NCBI GenBank assembly: GCA_033060915.1
Contig: CM065390.1
Location: 23,945,001 to 24,009,000 of the forward strand
From: Euryodendron excelsum
Taxonomy: Eukaryota; Streptophyta; Magnoliopsida; Ericales; Pentaphylacaceae
Length of the DNA: 64,000 bases
Direction of reading: 5' to 3'
Part shown: in pieces, positions 1 through 12,424 of the stretch
Layout: the number at the start of each line of letters is the position of its first letter
Position numbering within the stretch: position 1 is the first letter of the stretch
Notes under the pieces: model-generated
The model's input: only the letters and a program-made list of their open reading frames with translations
Database searches by the model: none
Told to the model about the DNA's origin: nothing
Position numbers and translations under genes: made by a program

Positions 1-1190
1 TTTGGAAGCCCATATCTTGTGAAGAAGAAAGGCTATTTAGGCCCACAATATGTAGATTTCATATAACTTTTCGAGACCTACAACTTTTGTGAAGTGACCC
101 AGCCCATCTGAGTACTCAGTAGAAGTTTTGCTTACAACTAACGACGGGATATATAGATTAATTCACTTTTTAGTTAGAGATAGATTAGTAGGTAGTAGAA
201 TAGGTTTAGGAGTTCTATATTCTGAAGGAGAAGAAGAATTCTAGGGGTTTTCTAGGGTTTAGAAGGAGGAATCATCCAATCCTTTGGAGGCTACGAATCT
301 TTTCATCTTTCAAAGGAGCATCTTAATCTTTAGTTTTTATCTTTAGGTTTCTTTCTTGTTCTTATTGTGAATTTCAGATTATACTTCTTTAATGCAACAT
401 TTTATTTCTTTAATTATTATTTCCATTCTTGCAATCTTTATCATGTTTTTCAGTAGCTAAATCCGTTCTTGGTATGGGTTGAGAAAGTAACTAGGTTACA
501 GGTAGAGATTCAAGATAGTTATTTATTTTCCAAGGTTTCAAGATCTTGGATCAAAATTCATTTTCTTGCCCATGAATATCTTCGAAAACAATATTCTTGA
601 TCATATCTAGCATGTATGTATAGACTGATTTGTAAGCAGGAATACATATACTTAGAATTTCTGATAAGGATATTGATTATAATTGCATATATATTCCTAT
701 TAAAAGTATTTTAGAAATCTACTGTTCTTGATTAAGCTTCAAACATACTTTGTAGACAGGTTTATAAACTGGGACAAGTATGAATGTAACCCTGGTATGA
801 ACACTAGTAAATAACTGAATATCAACTCCAAAAAGGTAATCGAATCTTGAGTTTCTTTAATCAAAACTATCTTGGGAACTTACCTGTAGGTCTATTACAT
901 GATCAACCCTGCCAAGACTTTTTTATAATATTCGAGTATAATCCTAAAATTAGTTTAATTTTATTGTCTGATAACTTACATTTATTATTTCCAACAATTG
1001 ATTTTTATTTTCTTTTTGGAAGCTTTCCTGTGATTTTAATTGACTCTGAGCTCGTTATTATTTTGTTCTGATTGTAGACCTTACCAGATTAAGTTTATTT
1101 CTTGTGTTCCCTGTGGATCGACCTTGGACTTACCGAGATATTATTACTGCATTGCAACCGCACACTGTGGATATAAATTGCACTATTCAG
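1..1190 (+). mobile_element. Fragment of an unidentified LTR-type repeat
   Basis: There is no coding potential. The end (about 1100-1170) has the 'ccctgtggatcgacc...' wording that I associate with the 3' part of plant retrotransposon LTRs or leaders, and the text upstream (telo-box-like AGGGTTT, T-rich leader) fits the same idea. At about 1190-1200 the sequence switches abruptly to the internal part of a different long LTR, so this is a truncated remnant. The family and the orientation are inferred and uncertain. Confidence 0.4.
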
Positions 1191-4100
1191 GAACGATCAA
1201 CGCCTGTTAACCCGCCAATGCAGAAATGTTCGTTTCGGCACACCTTTTGAGAAAGTTGATTCCTCAAGCGCTAAGTCCATTTAGCAGCTTCTCGAGATCA
1301 AACAATCTCGAGAATGATCGCGAACCGTCAGAATAGCGAAAGTACTCGCAAACAGGTCGATATAGGGAATTACTAACAAACCCCTGTATTACGGGACCAT
1401 CATCAAAGTGGCGGAAACACTCAAAATCCAGGTCAACACCGGTGCTTGCTAGCCCACTTTGGTGTAAAATGACCAAACTACCCCTAGGGTCATTTTTGGC
1501 ACGTTTCTCGAGAAAGTACCTAAGTCCTCAGAATGATAAGTCCACCTTTCCAAGATCGTCTTAAAGGCAATCCGGCATGATTAGGTGCCTTCTAGTTAGT
1601 TTCGGCCCAATTCCGAGACTTTTCAGTCAAGATGACTATTTTGCCCCTAAGCATCCGAACGCCCCGGGGACCACACCGGCTCTGGGTATCAAACCGGTAA
1701 CCTTCTAAGAATGCTTCTTATAGTATTCTCGACCTTCCATTATCTTTCCGGATCATTCCGAGTCATTTTCAGCAAACCTGGTGCAAAATGACCATTTTAC
1801 CCCTGGTGGACCGATGGCTTTTTCCGACCACATCGGCTCTGGGTATCAAACCGAAAACTTTTGGGAACATTCTAAAAAATGTTTCCAAATCTTGAGTCTT
1901 CTTCCAGGACATTCCGAGTCCGTCCTGGCAACTTTCCGACCCGGTTGACCGTTTTGCCCTTAATGGCCCGGTCGACCCCTCTAACAAACCCTGACATCCT
2001 TTTTCAAGTCCATTACCCCCAGGACCCTATTCTAAGGGTTCCTTCCCTTTTCCAGCCTTTCAGGCCATTCCCGGTCCCTTAAATCCTTCTCGGACTTTCC
2101 GGAGCCACTCCTAGTGAAGCCAGGCTAAAAGTTGCATGGTAGTCACTAGTACAGGCGCCCAAATCTTCTGAACATATATTGCTTGCCGACCTTAAAACTT
2201 TCCTAAGTGGCTGTAGTGGCGCCAAGCCAAATAATGGCCTGGCGCCACTCCTAGTGGCGCTAGAAGGTTTTTTGGCCAGGCACCACTACAACAGGTGCTA
2301 GGTCATCCCTCTCTCTATAAATACAGAGCCTCTTCCAGCGTGAAAGAGGTCCGCAAACTTAGTCTGAAACCCTATTATACGATATACAGAGCTCGTAGCC
2401 TCCCTAAACCCTAGCTTCTTTTGGTTTTTCAAACCCTAGCCTCCATACACAAACCCAAGCCTCCTATACACTCATACATACTCTTATACACTTATACACT
2501 ATCCTCCAAAGCATCCATTGAAGAGTTGAAGTGCTGCAACTTCAAAGCTCCTGAAGGCCGAAGACAAGCTCTCGAAGATCAAGACGAAGACTGAAGCGAA
2601 GACCGAAGTAAAGCAAGAAAAGCAAAGCGCGCAAAACAAAGCAAAATAAACAAGACACAATGTAGGCTTTCTCTTTAAGTTTATGCATCTTCCCCCTCTC
2701 TTCTCTCTCCTAACCCACTTCGGTTTTCTTTTATTTTAATCCTCCATCTTCTTCCCCCCCCCCCCTCTTGCATACTTGAAACAAGAGATTTTCTAGTCCA
2801 TGTGTAGGATTAGGCTATTGGAGGGTCACCGTGTCGGGGGCTTTCTTTTAGTCTAACCAGGAACCACGTGGGTTTGGCCCCCTTGATTATGTGGTGAAGC
2901 CTTTAACCATGTATGTTCACGACCCCAACTTGCATTGTGCATATCATGATCTTGCATTCTTCCAAAATTCGTTTTCAAACTCATTTTCAAAAGCTTGCAT
3001 TAAAACTATTTTCAAAACTTGCATCAAAATCTTCTTTTTCAAACCTTGTTTTCAAAATCACAATCCTAAGGTGATTCTAGCCTTTCCATGGCTAGGGTTA
3101 CTTTAGGAAAGTGCTATATTTAAAGTGACCAATATGGTCCATATTTTCAAATAATTGTTGTTTTCAAAACCACTATCCTACAGTGGTTCTAGCTTTCTTA
3201 TAGTTAGAATCACTTTAGGAAAGTGAGATATTTTTATGAACTTTCTAAAAACTCTCTTTTCAAATCTTTCTTTCTAAAAACCTCTTTTCCAACATGCTTT
3301 CTAAAAACTCTCTCCAATCTCCTTTTCAAAATTGTTTTCAAAAACTCCCTCCAAAAACCTATTTTTCAAAAATTCTTTTTCAAACTCCTTTCCAAAACAC
3401 TCTCCTCAAAATTCACTTTCTACAAATATTCCTTAAATTTCCTTCTAAAAACTCTTTCCAACAATCTCTTTTAAAAAATCTCTTTTTTAAAAACTCTTTC
3501 CTAAAAGCTTCTTTCCCAAAATCTCTTTCCAAAAACTCTCTCAAAGTGTTGCTTTTCAAAAAATCTTTCCAAAAACTCTCTCTTCAAAATTTATTTTCTT
3601 AAAACTCCTTTTTAAGATCTCTTTCCAAAAATCTCCCTTTCTAAAAACTCACTTTCCAAAATCTCTTTTTCTTAGAGTCCAAGTTAAACCCTAGAGCCAA
3701 CAATTAGGAAGCCCTAATTTCTTTTCTTAAAACATGATTTCCACTCTTGCCTTAAAACCTCGGTTTTCAAAATCTCCTTCTTTACATCCAAATCCTAGGT
3801 TTCTAAACCCTCTTTTCTATATCAAAACTATAGTCTTCCAAATCTAGGGTTTCTAAAACTTCACCTTCCAGATCCATGTCAAATCCTATCTTCCCTTTAG
3901 GAAACCAAATCCAATCTTTCCTTTAGAAAACCAAATCCAATCTCCTATTTAGGAAACTAGATCCTATCCTTCGTTTTTTAAAACAAAATCAAAACACCTC
4001 TTTTAGAAACAAAATCCAATCTCTTATTTTAGGAAATACGAATCTCAATCCTTCCAACTCCAAATCTTTCCGAAATCCACTCCTTTCTAATCTCATACTT

Positions 4101-5721
4101 TCCTAAACCTTAAGTTTCCAAAACTTACACTTTTAGATCTTTTCTTAAACTTTAAGCTTCCAAATCTTCCAAATCTAAACCTTCCCTAATTCCACCGTTT
4201 CCTAGATTCCATACCTATCTAAACCTTAATTTTTCAAATCTAAATCTTCAAATCTTTCTTAAATTTAAACCTTTTCTAAATTCTAAAACTCAAATTTCAA
4301 ATCTTCCAAAACTCTAAACCTTCTTAAATTCAAATCTTTCCAAATCCAAAACTTTCTAAATTCGAAACTTTCTTAAGTCAAAACTTTCAAAATCCTAAAC
4401 TTTCTAAACTCAAAACTTTCTTACTTTCAAAACTTCCCTATTTCAAAACGTTTCAAATTCAAAACTTTCCAATTCCAATACTTTCTTAAAACGAAACATT
4501 TCCTATTTCAAAACCTTTCTTAAAATGAACCTTTCCTATTTCGAAGCCTTTCTTAAAATGAAACTTTCCTAATTCAAAACTTTCCTTAAACGAACTTTTC
4601 TAATTTAAACATTTCCTAATTCGAACCCTTCCTCAATCCAATCATTCCTAATCTTCCAATTCCAACATTCGAGTCAAATCTTTCTTAGTCACAAGTCCAA
4701 ATCCTATCTTCTTAAGTCTAAGTTTCCTAAAACTCAATCTTTCCAAAACAAGTCCAAATCTTTCTTCCAAGTTCTATCTTTCCAATCGAAGTCTAATCCT
4801 TCTAATTCCAACTTCCAATTTCTAATATTCTATTCTAAGTTCAAATCAAATCCTTCTTCAAATCAAAATCTCTTTTTTCAATCAAACCTTCTATTTTCTA
4901 TCAGACTCTTGTCCGAACTACGACTGACTTGATTTCTCCAAAAGGATATGTAGGCAACTCTTGTGGGTGCGGTCACAACCTTTTTCAAACTTCTATTTCC
5001 ACAATTTTCTTTTAAATCACCATATTCCATAATCTATTTTTAAGTTTCCAATTCCAAAAATCTATTTTCAACTCTCTATTTTCAATTTCTAAAACTTTCC
5101 AATTTCTAATCTATCTTTTTAAAGTTCTTTTTAAATCAAATCGATTTCTTTCTAAATCTATTTTTCAATTCTCTTTTCTTGCATTTACATATCATGTCTT
5201 TTAAAACATTCTTTTTCTAAAGTGGATAGGATCGGACATTTGTTAGTTGAAGACTCTCATAGGTGAATTTAGGGTAACTAGACATGTAGGTACCGTAAGG
5301 CTGGGGTAGGGAGATGGCTTAGTGCGTCTACTCTACATGTAACCAACCTCCGAACCTAGATAACTGTTTTCGAAAGACCAAAATTGAGTTATTTTCAAAA
5401 AGGGCTTAAATGTTTTCTAAAGGTTGCCAAACAACCTATTTTCTTAAAAAGCCCTCTCTTGAGGAAGTATTTTCAAAATCATTTTCAAAAACCCTAAGTG
5501 TAGTCTTCGGATTGTGCTTAATTTTTTTTAGGTGACTTAACTCACCTTAATCAAGTTAAGTACCGACTCCAAATGTTTTCTAAAAACCCTTTATTCAAAT
5601 CTATTTTCAATTCAAACCTAGTCGCACTCATTCTTCTAGGAGGATGAGTTCTAACGAGAGAGTACAATATTTTTCCCGCTTGTGTATATATTCCTTGAGT
5701 GCGAAAAATCTGGGCATGACA
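1190..5721 (+). repeat. 5' LTR, 5'-truncated, long-LTR gypsy family
   Basis: The U3 part holds repeats spaced 156-157 bp around a GGTCATTTTGCCC-like core (anchor G/A at 1643, 1799, 1956). A GC-rich inverted repeat lies at about 2220-2300 and a TATA box at 2316-2323. AAACCCTAG motifs are at 2406-2414 and 2431-2439, and a poly-C run at about 2753-2765. A long C/T/A tract almost without G follows (about 3200-5150). The 3' terminal part is shared with all other copies and ends in ..GACA at 5721. Comparison with the full copy at 39535-43634 shows that the first several hundred bases (TGTAAGC.. end) are missing. Short ORFs inside the low-complexity tract are by-products of its composition. Confidence 0.8.
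2316..2323 (+). promoter_or_regulatory. TATA box of the 5' LTR
   Basis: TATAAATA lies just 3' of the GC-rich palindromes and about 90 bp 5' of the AAACCCTAG motifs. The same element sits at the same place in the other LTR copies: 24634-24641, 25483-25490, 28752-28759 and 37791-37798 on the minus strand, and 41194-41201 on the plus strand. It therefore probably marks the U3/R boundary. Activity is not shown. Confidence 0.65.
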
Positions 5722-5723
5722 GC

Positions 5724-5741
5724 TGGCGACTGTACTGGGGA
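5724..5741 (+). other. Primer-binding site (tRNA-primed minus strand)
   Basis: Two bases after the LTR end (..GACA at 5721) the sequence is TGGCGACTGTACTGGGGA. The leading TGG pairs with the CCA end of a tRNA. The wording TGGCGACT..CTGGGGA is what I recall for Ogre-type elements primed by an arginine tRNA. The position and the TGG start are seen directly; the tRNA identity is from memory. Confidence 0.7.
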
Positions 5742-7225
5742 CACTTAGAGGGTTAGGCTGTAGTCATGTCTCTTTACCCTTCACCCATGTAGAGTCTTCA
5801 ATTAACTTGTTCAATCCTATTCACTTTAACTTTTCAAAACCAAATTTTCAAAATTGTTTTCAAAAAATATGAATTTATTCATATTATCTTGTATTAAGTT
5901 TGCGATCCACATACTAACTCTTGCATCTTTGTTTTGTTGGTGCACTTTTTGTTTCAATTTTATTAACTGTCATACATGAATGTGATGAACAGAATGGATA
6001 GGAATTGTTGGGCTCTTTCCTCCGCTTTTAAAAATCACATACACACTGCACGCGCACTTGCATTCTACATACTTGCATTTTTACCCTGATATGACCCTTC
6101 TAGTTAGAAAGGGGGAACGATATATTGGTTGTGGGTAAGATGTTGTGTCAGTTTTTTCGCCTACGACCTCTTGATGGTTCCCCTGCTCAGATCACCAACC
6201 GATCATGGCACCACCTCGGGGAGTGGGCCTAGGTTTGAAGATCCGAGGACCGAGCTGTTTAAAGATGCATTAGTCAACCCTCAACCTCATGCTCATATAG
6301 ACACCTTGCATAGCCGAACCTCTGTTGGATTTAAGACACGTGCACTGTTTTCCAAAACTATGGAGGAAAGGGCAACTGCTCTTATTTTCATTTATACCTG
6401 TCTATTCCTGTTGTTATAATGATTATATTTTTACTGTTATAATGCATGTCTAACTGCTCATACATGCATATGTACTTCAATTGTATTATCTCTCCTTATA
6501 CTCTATGCTTCCATTTTCAAGCATCCATATTCCATGTCTAGACGAGAGTTCCAAGTAACTCAAGTCACTGCATCCTTATGCATATGATCAACCCAAAGAG
6601 AGTGACACCTAGTTCACTCTCCCTTACATTAAACCTACCTAAACCCTAAGGGTTCCCATATAACCCTAAAGACTCATGGCATCCACCTCAATTCATTCCA
6701 TAGAAGGGGCCCCAATCCCTCTATGCTCACGGGAATAGGGTTGCCAAGAAGACAAGGGACAATCAGTCAACAAGGTTTCTCAGCAATCTCCTCGACATTG
6801 AATTCAAGGAAGGCAAATCCGAAGACTCAAGAGTAGTTTAGGACTTCTTATGTAAAACTAGATAGGTGGAACCCCCAAAGAAAAATGTTTCCCCTCCCCC
6901 TATTAAAATATATTTCAATTCTTTTGTATCTCAAACCCAAAGTTAAATGTATTTCTTTATTTTCCTTGAGCAAATGGATGGATGAATACATGAATGGATG
7001 AAGTTCCCTATTTGACGATAAGGTATCTACATACAGGGACAAATCCCCTATCTCCAAAAGTGAGCCAATTCACCATGTTTAGTTTCCTTCCTAAAGAAGG
7101 GCACCCTAGAGCATGCATTGCATAAAGACTTGTCAAGATAAAACACTGACTCTTTTTCTTTGTTGGTTTTAGGTACCTCTTCTCATTCCCCTCGTCGTTA
7201 CAGGGTAAAAGCTAAGAAACGCCCA
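5742..7225 (+). other. Internal leader region of the gypsy element
   Basis: This is 1.5 kb between the primer-binding site and the gag remnant. Reading frames are short and broken (for example 6129-6419) and match nothing I recognise. It probably corresponds to the long 5' untranslated region and/or ORF1 region of Tat/Ogre elements, but no domain is visible. Confidence 0.4.
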
Positions 7226-8460
7226 TGGAAGCACTCACTCTCGATACCTTAACTCTACTACTAGCGGAGGCGAGAGGAGTCAGACATAGGATGACCAAAA
7301 TGGAAGGCATACTCTCTTCACTCTTATCCCATGCCACCCATAAGTAAGCAGAGTCCTCGCAAGCCCAAACCCATGATGAATGAAAAAGGATGAAAAAGGA
7401 AAACCAAGACTATGCCTCGACCATTGCTTACCAACGACCTCCCCAGACCAAGGGCCTTGCTCCGATGCCTTCCAAACCAACCTCTAACCAAACCTACGGA
7501 TTATATAATCTCTCTTACGGATACCAGCCCAACCCATTTGGCCCTGTCACCGAAAATCATCCCATTTTGAAACATAAAACCCAAAGCCCTTTCAATTCTC
7601 GAACCATCGGCCCAATTGTGACCTCACTAAAACTCGGTTTCCAATCTTCAAAAACATCTGCAACACCTTCTCGGGCCTAGGCGAACAAGTGGGACAAAGT
7701 GGACATTTACTAAACTCACATGTTCACAAACCACGGCCTATTTTGGTCTCTTAACAGCCGAATATCTGAAGTCTATACCTGCTCGACCCGACCCAATCCT
7801 CTGCCTTATTACTTTGAATCTGCAGCAAACTGTAAGTACCATTCGGGCGGCCAAGGACATGACACTAAAGATTGTTTGACCCTCAAGCTTAAGATTCAAG
7901 ACCTGATAGATAATAAGATCATTGGCTTACAACCAGCAAATCCTTCTCTGAACGGCACTACAGACCCTCCGCTAGACCACACCGTCAACGTCATTACAAC
8001 ACTTGGTAACGACAAGGTTTGTTTCGCAACATGCCAAGAGATATATTACAAGGATGGGGAAGAAATAGAATACGGAGATGAAGAACAGTGTCAGCCCTGG
8101 TCATGGTGCAACCCCAATAAAGTGCTGGTCGCCGAAGATGAACTTGTAGATGAATCTGTTAAGAAGACTGACTAGGAGTCATTCAAGCTCAGTAATAAGA
8201 ACCCGCTGTTATGCACACCTGAGGAACACTGGGGCATGGCTGGATGCCAGAGCAGAAAACCTCAAGCTCGAGTCAAGTGTGTTAAGCTGGAAGGAGAAAA
8301 GCTACCCAATTAGTTTACTAGAGAAACCAAGAAACTAGCAAAGGAAGGTAAGACGGTCAAGGAAGTCGACGATTGTATCATCACTGCTAAGTCAGTTGGA
8401 ACTTCGGGAGAAACCTCTAGGTATGCTGCCTCGACCAAAGATCCCAACTGTGGATGGAAT
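7226..8460 (+). pseudogene. Gag remnant with CHHC zinc knuckle
   Basis: Retrotransposon gag packages the element's RNA into virus-like particles. A degenerate frame starts near 7226 and passes through 7390-7680 and 7720-8175 with in-frame stops between. At 7831-7875 it encodes C-x2-H-x5-H-x4-C (CKYHSGGQGHDTKDC), followed by a helix-like LKIQDLID segment. That zinc knuckle plus 'K..DLID' arrangement is what I know from the gag C-terminus of Tat/Ogre elements. The frame is broken by stops near 7343, 7678 and 8173 and runs out at about 8490. No protease follows. It cannot make a full Gag. Confidence 0.65.
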
Positions 8461-10569
8461 GAAGATTTGGGCATTGTCCCAAGGCCTTACTGAGGTAGAA
8501 TCCTTGCAAAAGCGTACAAAAGAGGGGTGTTTTCACTCACTTTCTTTCTATCCCTTTACATTTCGTCCTTAAATTAATATATGTATTTTTGTTTCTTTAA
8601 AACAAAACTATATGCTTTTCATTGATAAGATAAAATGATTAAGTCTTTTTATTCATTGATTTTGACTTCTTTTCTCTTGTGAATGGTAACTACTTGCTAC
8701 GCAAGGAGCATGGTTTATCTTATGGAATGATCCGACTTGAAGAGATGATAGCATGAGTTTACCACTCGCCAAATGATCAGCTTTCCAGGGAGAGAGAGGA
8801 CAAAGATGAGTGAGGAAACTACCCGAAGGCAACACTTGCAGGACACTGAAGCTAAGCGATGTGTGGCCGGATTATCAAAATGAAAAGGAGCTATCTTTCA
8901 TGTTCCCATAGAAATTCCCTTTGCTTAACCCCTAGTACCTTGTAGAAAGCGAAAATTTTATTTGTCAACCCCGATCCAAGACTGTCCTTCTAATATTGTG
9001 GCAGACAATATTTGAGAACTCTAGGAATGGTATCCACCCCCACTGTACTAAGGCAGCATTGAAGGCTCTATAGATCAAGCAATCTAGTTCAAAGTGAAGA
9101 GAGACCCTCATTTCATTTCCCATACAGTTAGAAGTAACCCCTTGCCAAACCCGTTGAGCCATTTATCCTTTTCGAGAAAATCCCAACCTAGGGATCACCG
9201 CCCACATTGGGTTAGATTGCTAAGGAAAAGGTCTAAAGGAAAAAGAGATGGTAGAATTACTCGTTCCATAGAAAGGAAAAAGATAAAAAGGACAAAGCAA
9301 AGGAAAAGAGTTGCCAAGGGGCAAAAGGCCAAAAAAAAAAATCTAAGAAAAGGCCTGAAGAAAACCATGATTGAGTTATCTTCAAAAGCATAATAAGAAG
9401 ATCTAAAGAGAAGAGAGTCATATTTATCTCAAAAAGCATATAGAAAGGGTGAAAGAAAAGAGTCATTATCACCTTAAGAAGTGTATAGTAAAAGCAAGAA
9501 GGAAATTTAAAGGTGATCCTAGGTTACAAAGAAATCCAGTAGAAATAATAGGTTCGAGCATTTACCCTTTCTTGCAAAACTCCAAAACCATGGCCTACAT
9601 TACAACCCTACTAAAGTCCACTTTGATTGAAAATGGATTGCTTGATCTAAATGAGCTAGATACGTTGCCGAAGCTAAAGAAGAATCCTAAACCTACTGGA
9701 AGAAAAATAGTCAAGGATGGTATGGATCTAAACCCTGTTGAAAACAACATTGAATTTTAGCCTACACATTCCATCGCTTCGAAAACCCCATAACCTAGCC
9801 TACATTATGGTCCTAAAACAAAGTCTCCTCAGATTGAAAGGATTGACCACTTATCGCTCTGCTAAAGGTCAAGTAAACCGTTGCCAAAGCCCCGAAGTCG
9901 AGAGTTTCAGCCCAATAATCATATACACTAACCCTGAGATAGAGAGTCGGAGACGATCAAAAGGTTGAGAAAGGTGCGAAGTGCTATCATCCAATCAAGG
10001 TAAGGTTGAGCTAGAGGAGAGGTTAGACCCCCCAAAAAGGAAAGAGTTACTATTCCAAAGATACCGAGTTTGATAGCACCCCTTGTCATTCTGTTAGTTA
10101 ATGTATTGCTAATATGTGCATACATTTTCAAAACAAAAAAAAAGAAAGAAAAAAAAATCAGCATGAGCTTTGCATATATAAGATATAACTCCCTGTAGAA
10201 ACAGAAGTCAACAACACAGTTTAATGTCAACCCCTATAATAGATACACAACATCATCATTTCTACACATGCATCGGACCATATATTTAGCTAAAAAAAAA
10301 AATCAATCATAAATGTCTCTGCCTAACTATGCATCTAAATACCATAAATATCCATCTTTGTACAAAACTTACAAAATAAAACTGTCTAACATAAATATAT
10401 CTCAAAGATAAGGGGCAAAAGAAATATAGTCTCCACAAGGGGCATCCATCAAAGGTCAAAATCAATGTCATCTGGATCAAAATCCCCGAAACCTAGCATC
10501 AGAGGAGGTGGATAACTACTCGAAGCACCAGCATCCTACAGAGAAGATAGAACTAAAATCAGCCATATG
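8461..10569 (+). other. Unrecognised internal DNA of the gypsy element (pol missing)
   Basis: This is where protease, RT, RNase H and integrase would be expected; none of their motifs is visible in any frame. It includes A/G-rich stretches (about 9230-9450, which give a lysine-rich frame of no clear meaning) and a degenerate direct repeat: the 'cc(a)t..cctacattA..' wording at about 9585-9650 recurs at about 9787-9850. The region therefore looks like 3' untranslated filler with pol deleted. Confidence 0.5.
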
Positions 10570-12287
10570 AAAGAAGAACTAAACAACAGCAAAGCAAAAA
10601 GGAGAGAAAAGACAACATACCCTGCCACCTCCCATCTGAGCTATCCGAGCCGTCAAGGAAGCCACCTCTGCCTGATACTGATCTCGCTTTGTCTGGTATC
10701 GATCCCTCTGATCCTTCACAGTAGTAAACTCAGTTTGGGCCACGTATCCCCCGGCATGGCACCACAAGTCAACCACCTCCTGGCCCACAGCGTATCCGCC
10801 AACTACTACCTCAAACCGGGTGAAGGCACTGACAGAATGAGCCCTAAAGTGTGCAGCATAGTCTGTACCCGGAGGAAGCAAGAACTCGACACCCGACTGC
10901 CGCTCCTAATAGGGGATAAGCACTCCTGCCACCAAGGCTCCAAACGTATACTCCGGTAGAGCTCCTACTGATGGAACTCCTCATGAAACTGCCGCCAGTG
11001 TCACTCTCCGAGATAGGACTCCTAAGTATCATCACTAAGAAAAGCATCCCTCGATAGGGACAACAGAACTAAGTACCGCACTATCTCATAATGAATTGAT
11101 CTAATGAAGGGCCGCCAAGTCACGTCTCCTGCCTCAATCAACTCCAGGTTCGCCCGTAGCGTTACAAAGTCAGTAATCTCCGAGCGCTAGGCCACCCGGT
11201 CACGAGCCCACCTCAAAGCACAAGGATAAAGGTCGTCCTCAATAACTGCAGGGCGACGAACAGGCAGATACTCGTAGCTCCACCGGATAAGAAAGGGCCA
11301 AAAACTAGTCATGCTACCCCAACGGGAAGAAGTCCGAACCTGCATCGATCGAAGGAAGTAGCCAAAGGAGAAGGACCCCTAATCCAGCTCAGATAAAGCC
11401 TCAAGATCAGCTACTATGCTCACTAACCGAAAAGGCACAAGCGACTTATTATTGTTGCAGAAGCAGCTGAAGATGATATACAAAACAAGTCACCGCCTCA
11501 TGATGTCGCGCTGAGCAGGGGAGGGCTCAACAGCAAAGGTACGGTCATTAAGGTTGAGCCAAGAAACTGGGAAAGCAGAACGCTCGGGAAGGGGCAAGTC
11601 TAGCAAAATGCAGGCCTCGTCTCTACTAACCAACTGTAAAGTGATCCGCCGACCGACGAAGGAAAGCCCGTGATGATTGCCCAATCCAAGGGGGTGGGAC
11701 CCAACTCAAAGCCAACAAAATGGAAGGTCCCTGACTCTCCAAACCACCGTTCAATCAATGCCAGCACAAGATGTCTGTTCAAGCAGTTAGCCTGTAATCC
11801 CATGAAAGCTCCAAACCCGATTTCAACCAAGAAAGCATGATATGATAGGGCAGCCTGCTACATGGTCACGAATACTTGATGAACAGCCCTTTTAAAAGCT
11901 GTGTACCCGTGGAGGGGGCAAATGCTGTCTAGAATATACACTAGGGTGATAAGCAAGATCCCTGAGTGATGGGATGTCCGGTGCCTCCAAGTCACCCAAA
12001 TCAGCATCCGTCTGCCTATGTCTGGAGGAGGCTCTCCCATAACCAGTCACCTGGTTACCAAGACCTGGTACCTTCTCCTCAGCACCAATATCCTCTGCAA
12101 AGGCCTGCTCAACCGCAGGAAAAAGGTTGACCGGTGGTCTACTCCCCCATCCGCTCTGACTAGAAGAGGCTCGTCCAATGGATCAATGACTACCCCTAGA
12201 ACGACTGGAGCCGCTAACAGAATATGTCCTAGCCACCTTTCTAGAGCGGCGTCTCCTTTCAGAACCATCGTCGCTCACATCTACCAT
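10570..12287 (-). pseudogene. Antisense plant-mobile-domain (PMD)-like ORF, broken
   Basis: It reads opposite to the element. Its likely ATG (complement of 12285-12287) opens a Ser/Arg-rich start (MVDVSDDGSERRRRSRK) that stops after 34 codons, and the same frame continues as open text. A clear PMD-like core lies at 11600-11830: GFGAF, then about 15 residues on LALIERWF, then TFHF and TPLDWAIITGFP. A further piece is at 11490-11684, and a W-P-x-x-R-S-I-H-Y-E segment is near 11110. Frameshifts and stops separate the pieces. The PMD is a domain of unknown biochemical role found in plant transposons and in some host silencing or meristem proteins; antisense extra ORFs of this kind have been reported between pol and the 3' LTR in Tat-lineage elements. 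This copy is non-functional as written. Family assignment is by eye. Confidence 0.6.
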
Positions 12288-12329
12288 CTTGGAAAGGTAA
12301 GATAAGGTAAGAGATGTTATATACAGTAC

Positions 12330-12424
12330 ATGCAGTTAAAAATAATAATAAAATAAAATAAATAAATAACTAAAAAAATAAAATAAAAAAGGGGCAAAAA
12401 GAAAAAAAGATTTCAAGTGATAAG
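12330..12424 (+). other. A/G-rich tract before the 3' LTR piece
   Basis: An A-rich run ends in AAAAAAGGGGCAAAAAGAAAAAAAG, a plausible degenerate polypurine tract. The 3' LTR that follows lacks its 5' portion, so the tract is not directly joined to a TG start and its role cannot be confirmed. Confidence 0.35.

Noticed and set aside
9094..9393. 99-codon frame with a very basic C-terminus
   Set aside because: The lysine/arginine run comes from an A/G-rich stretch of the retroelement; no domain or conserved motif is present.
10567..10959. 130-codon + strand frame
   Set aside because: It is the opposite strand of the degraded antisense PMD-like ORF and has no sign of its own.
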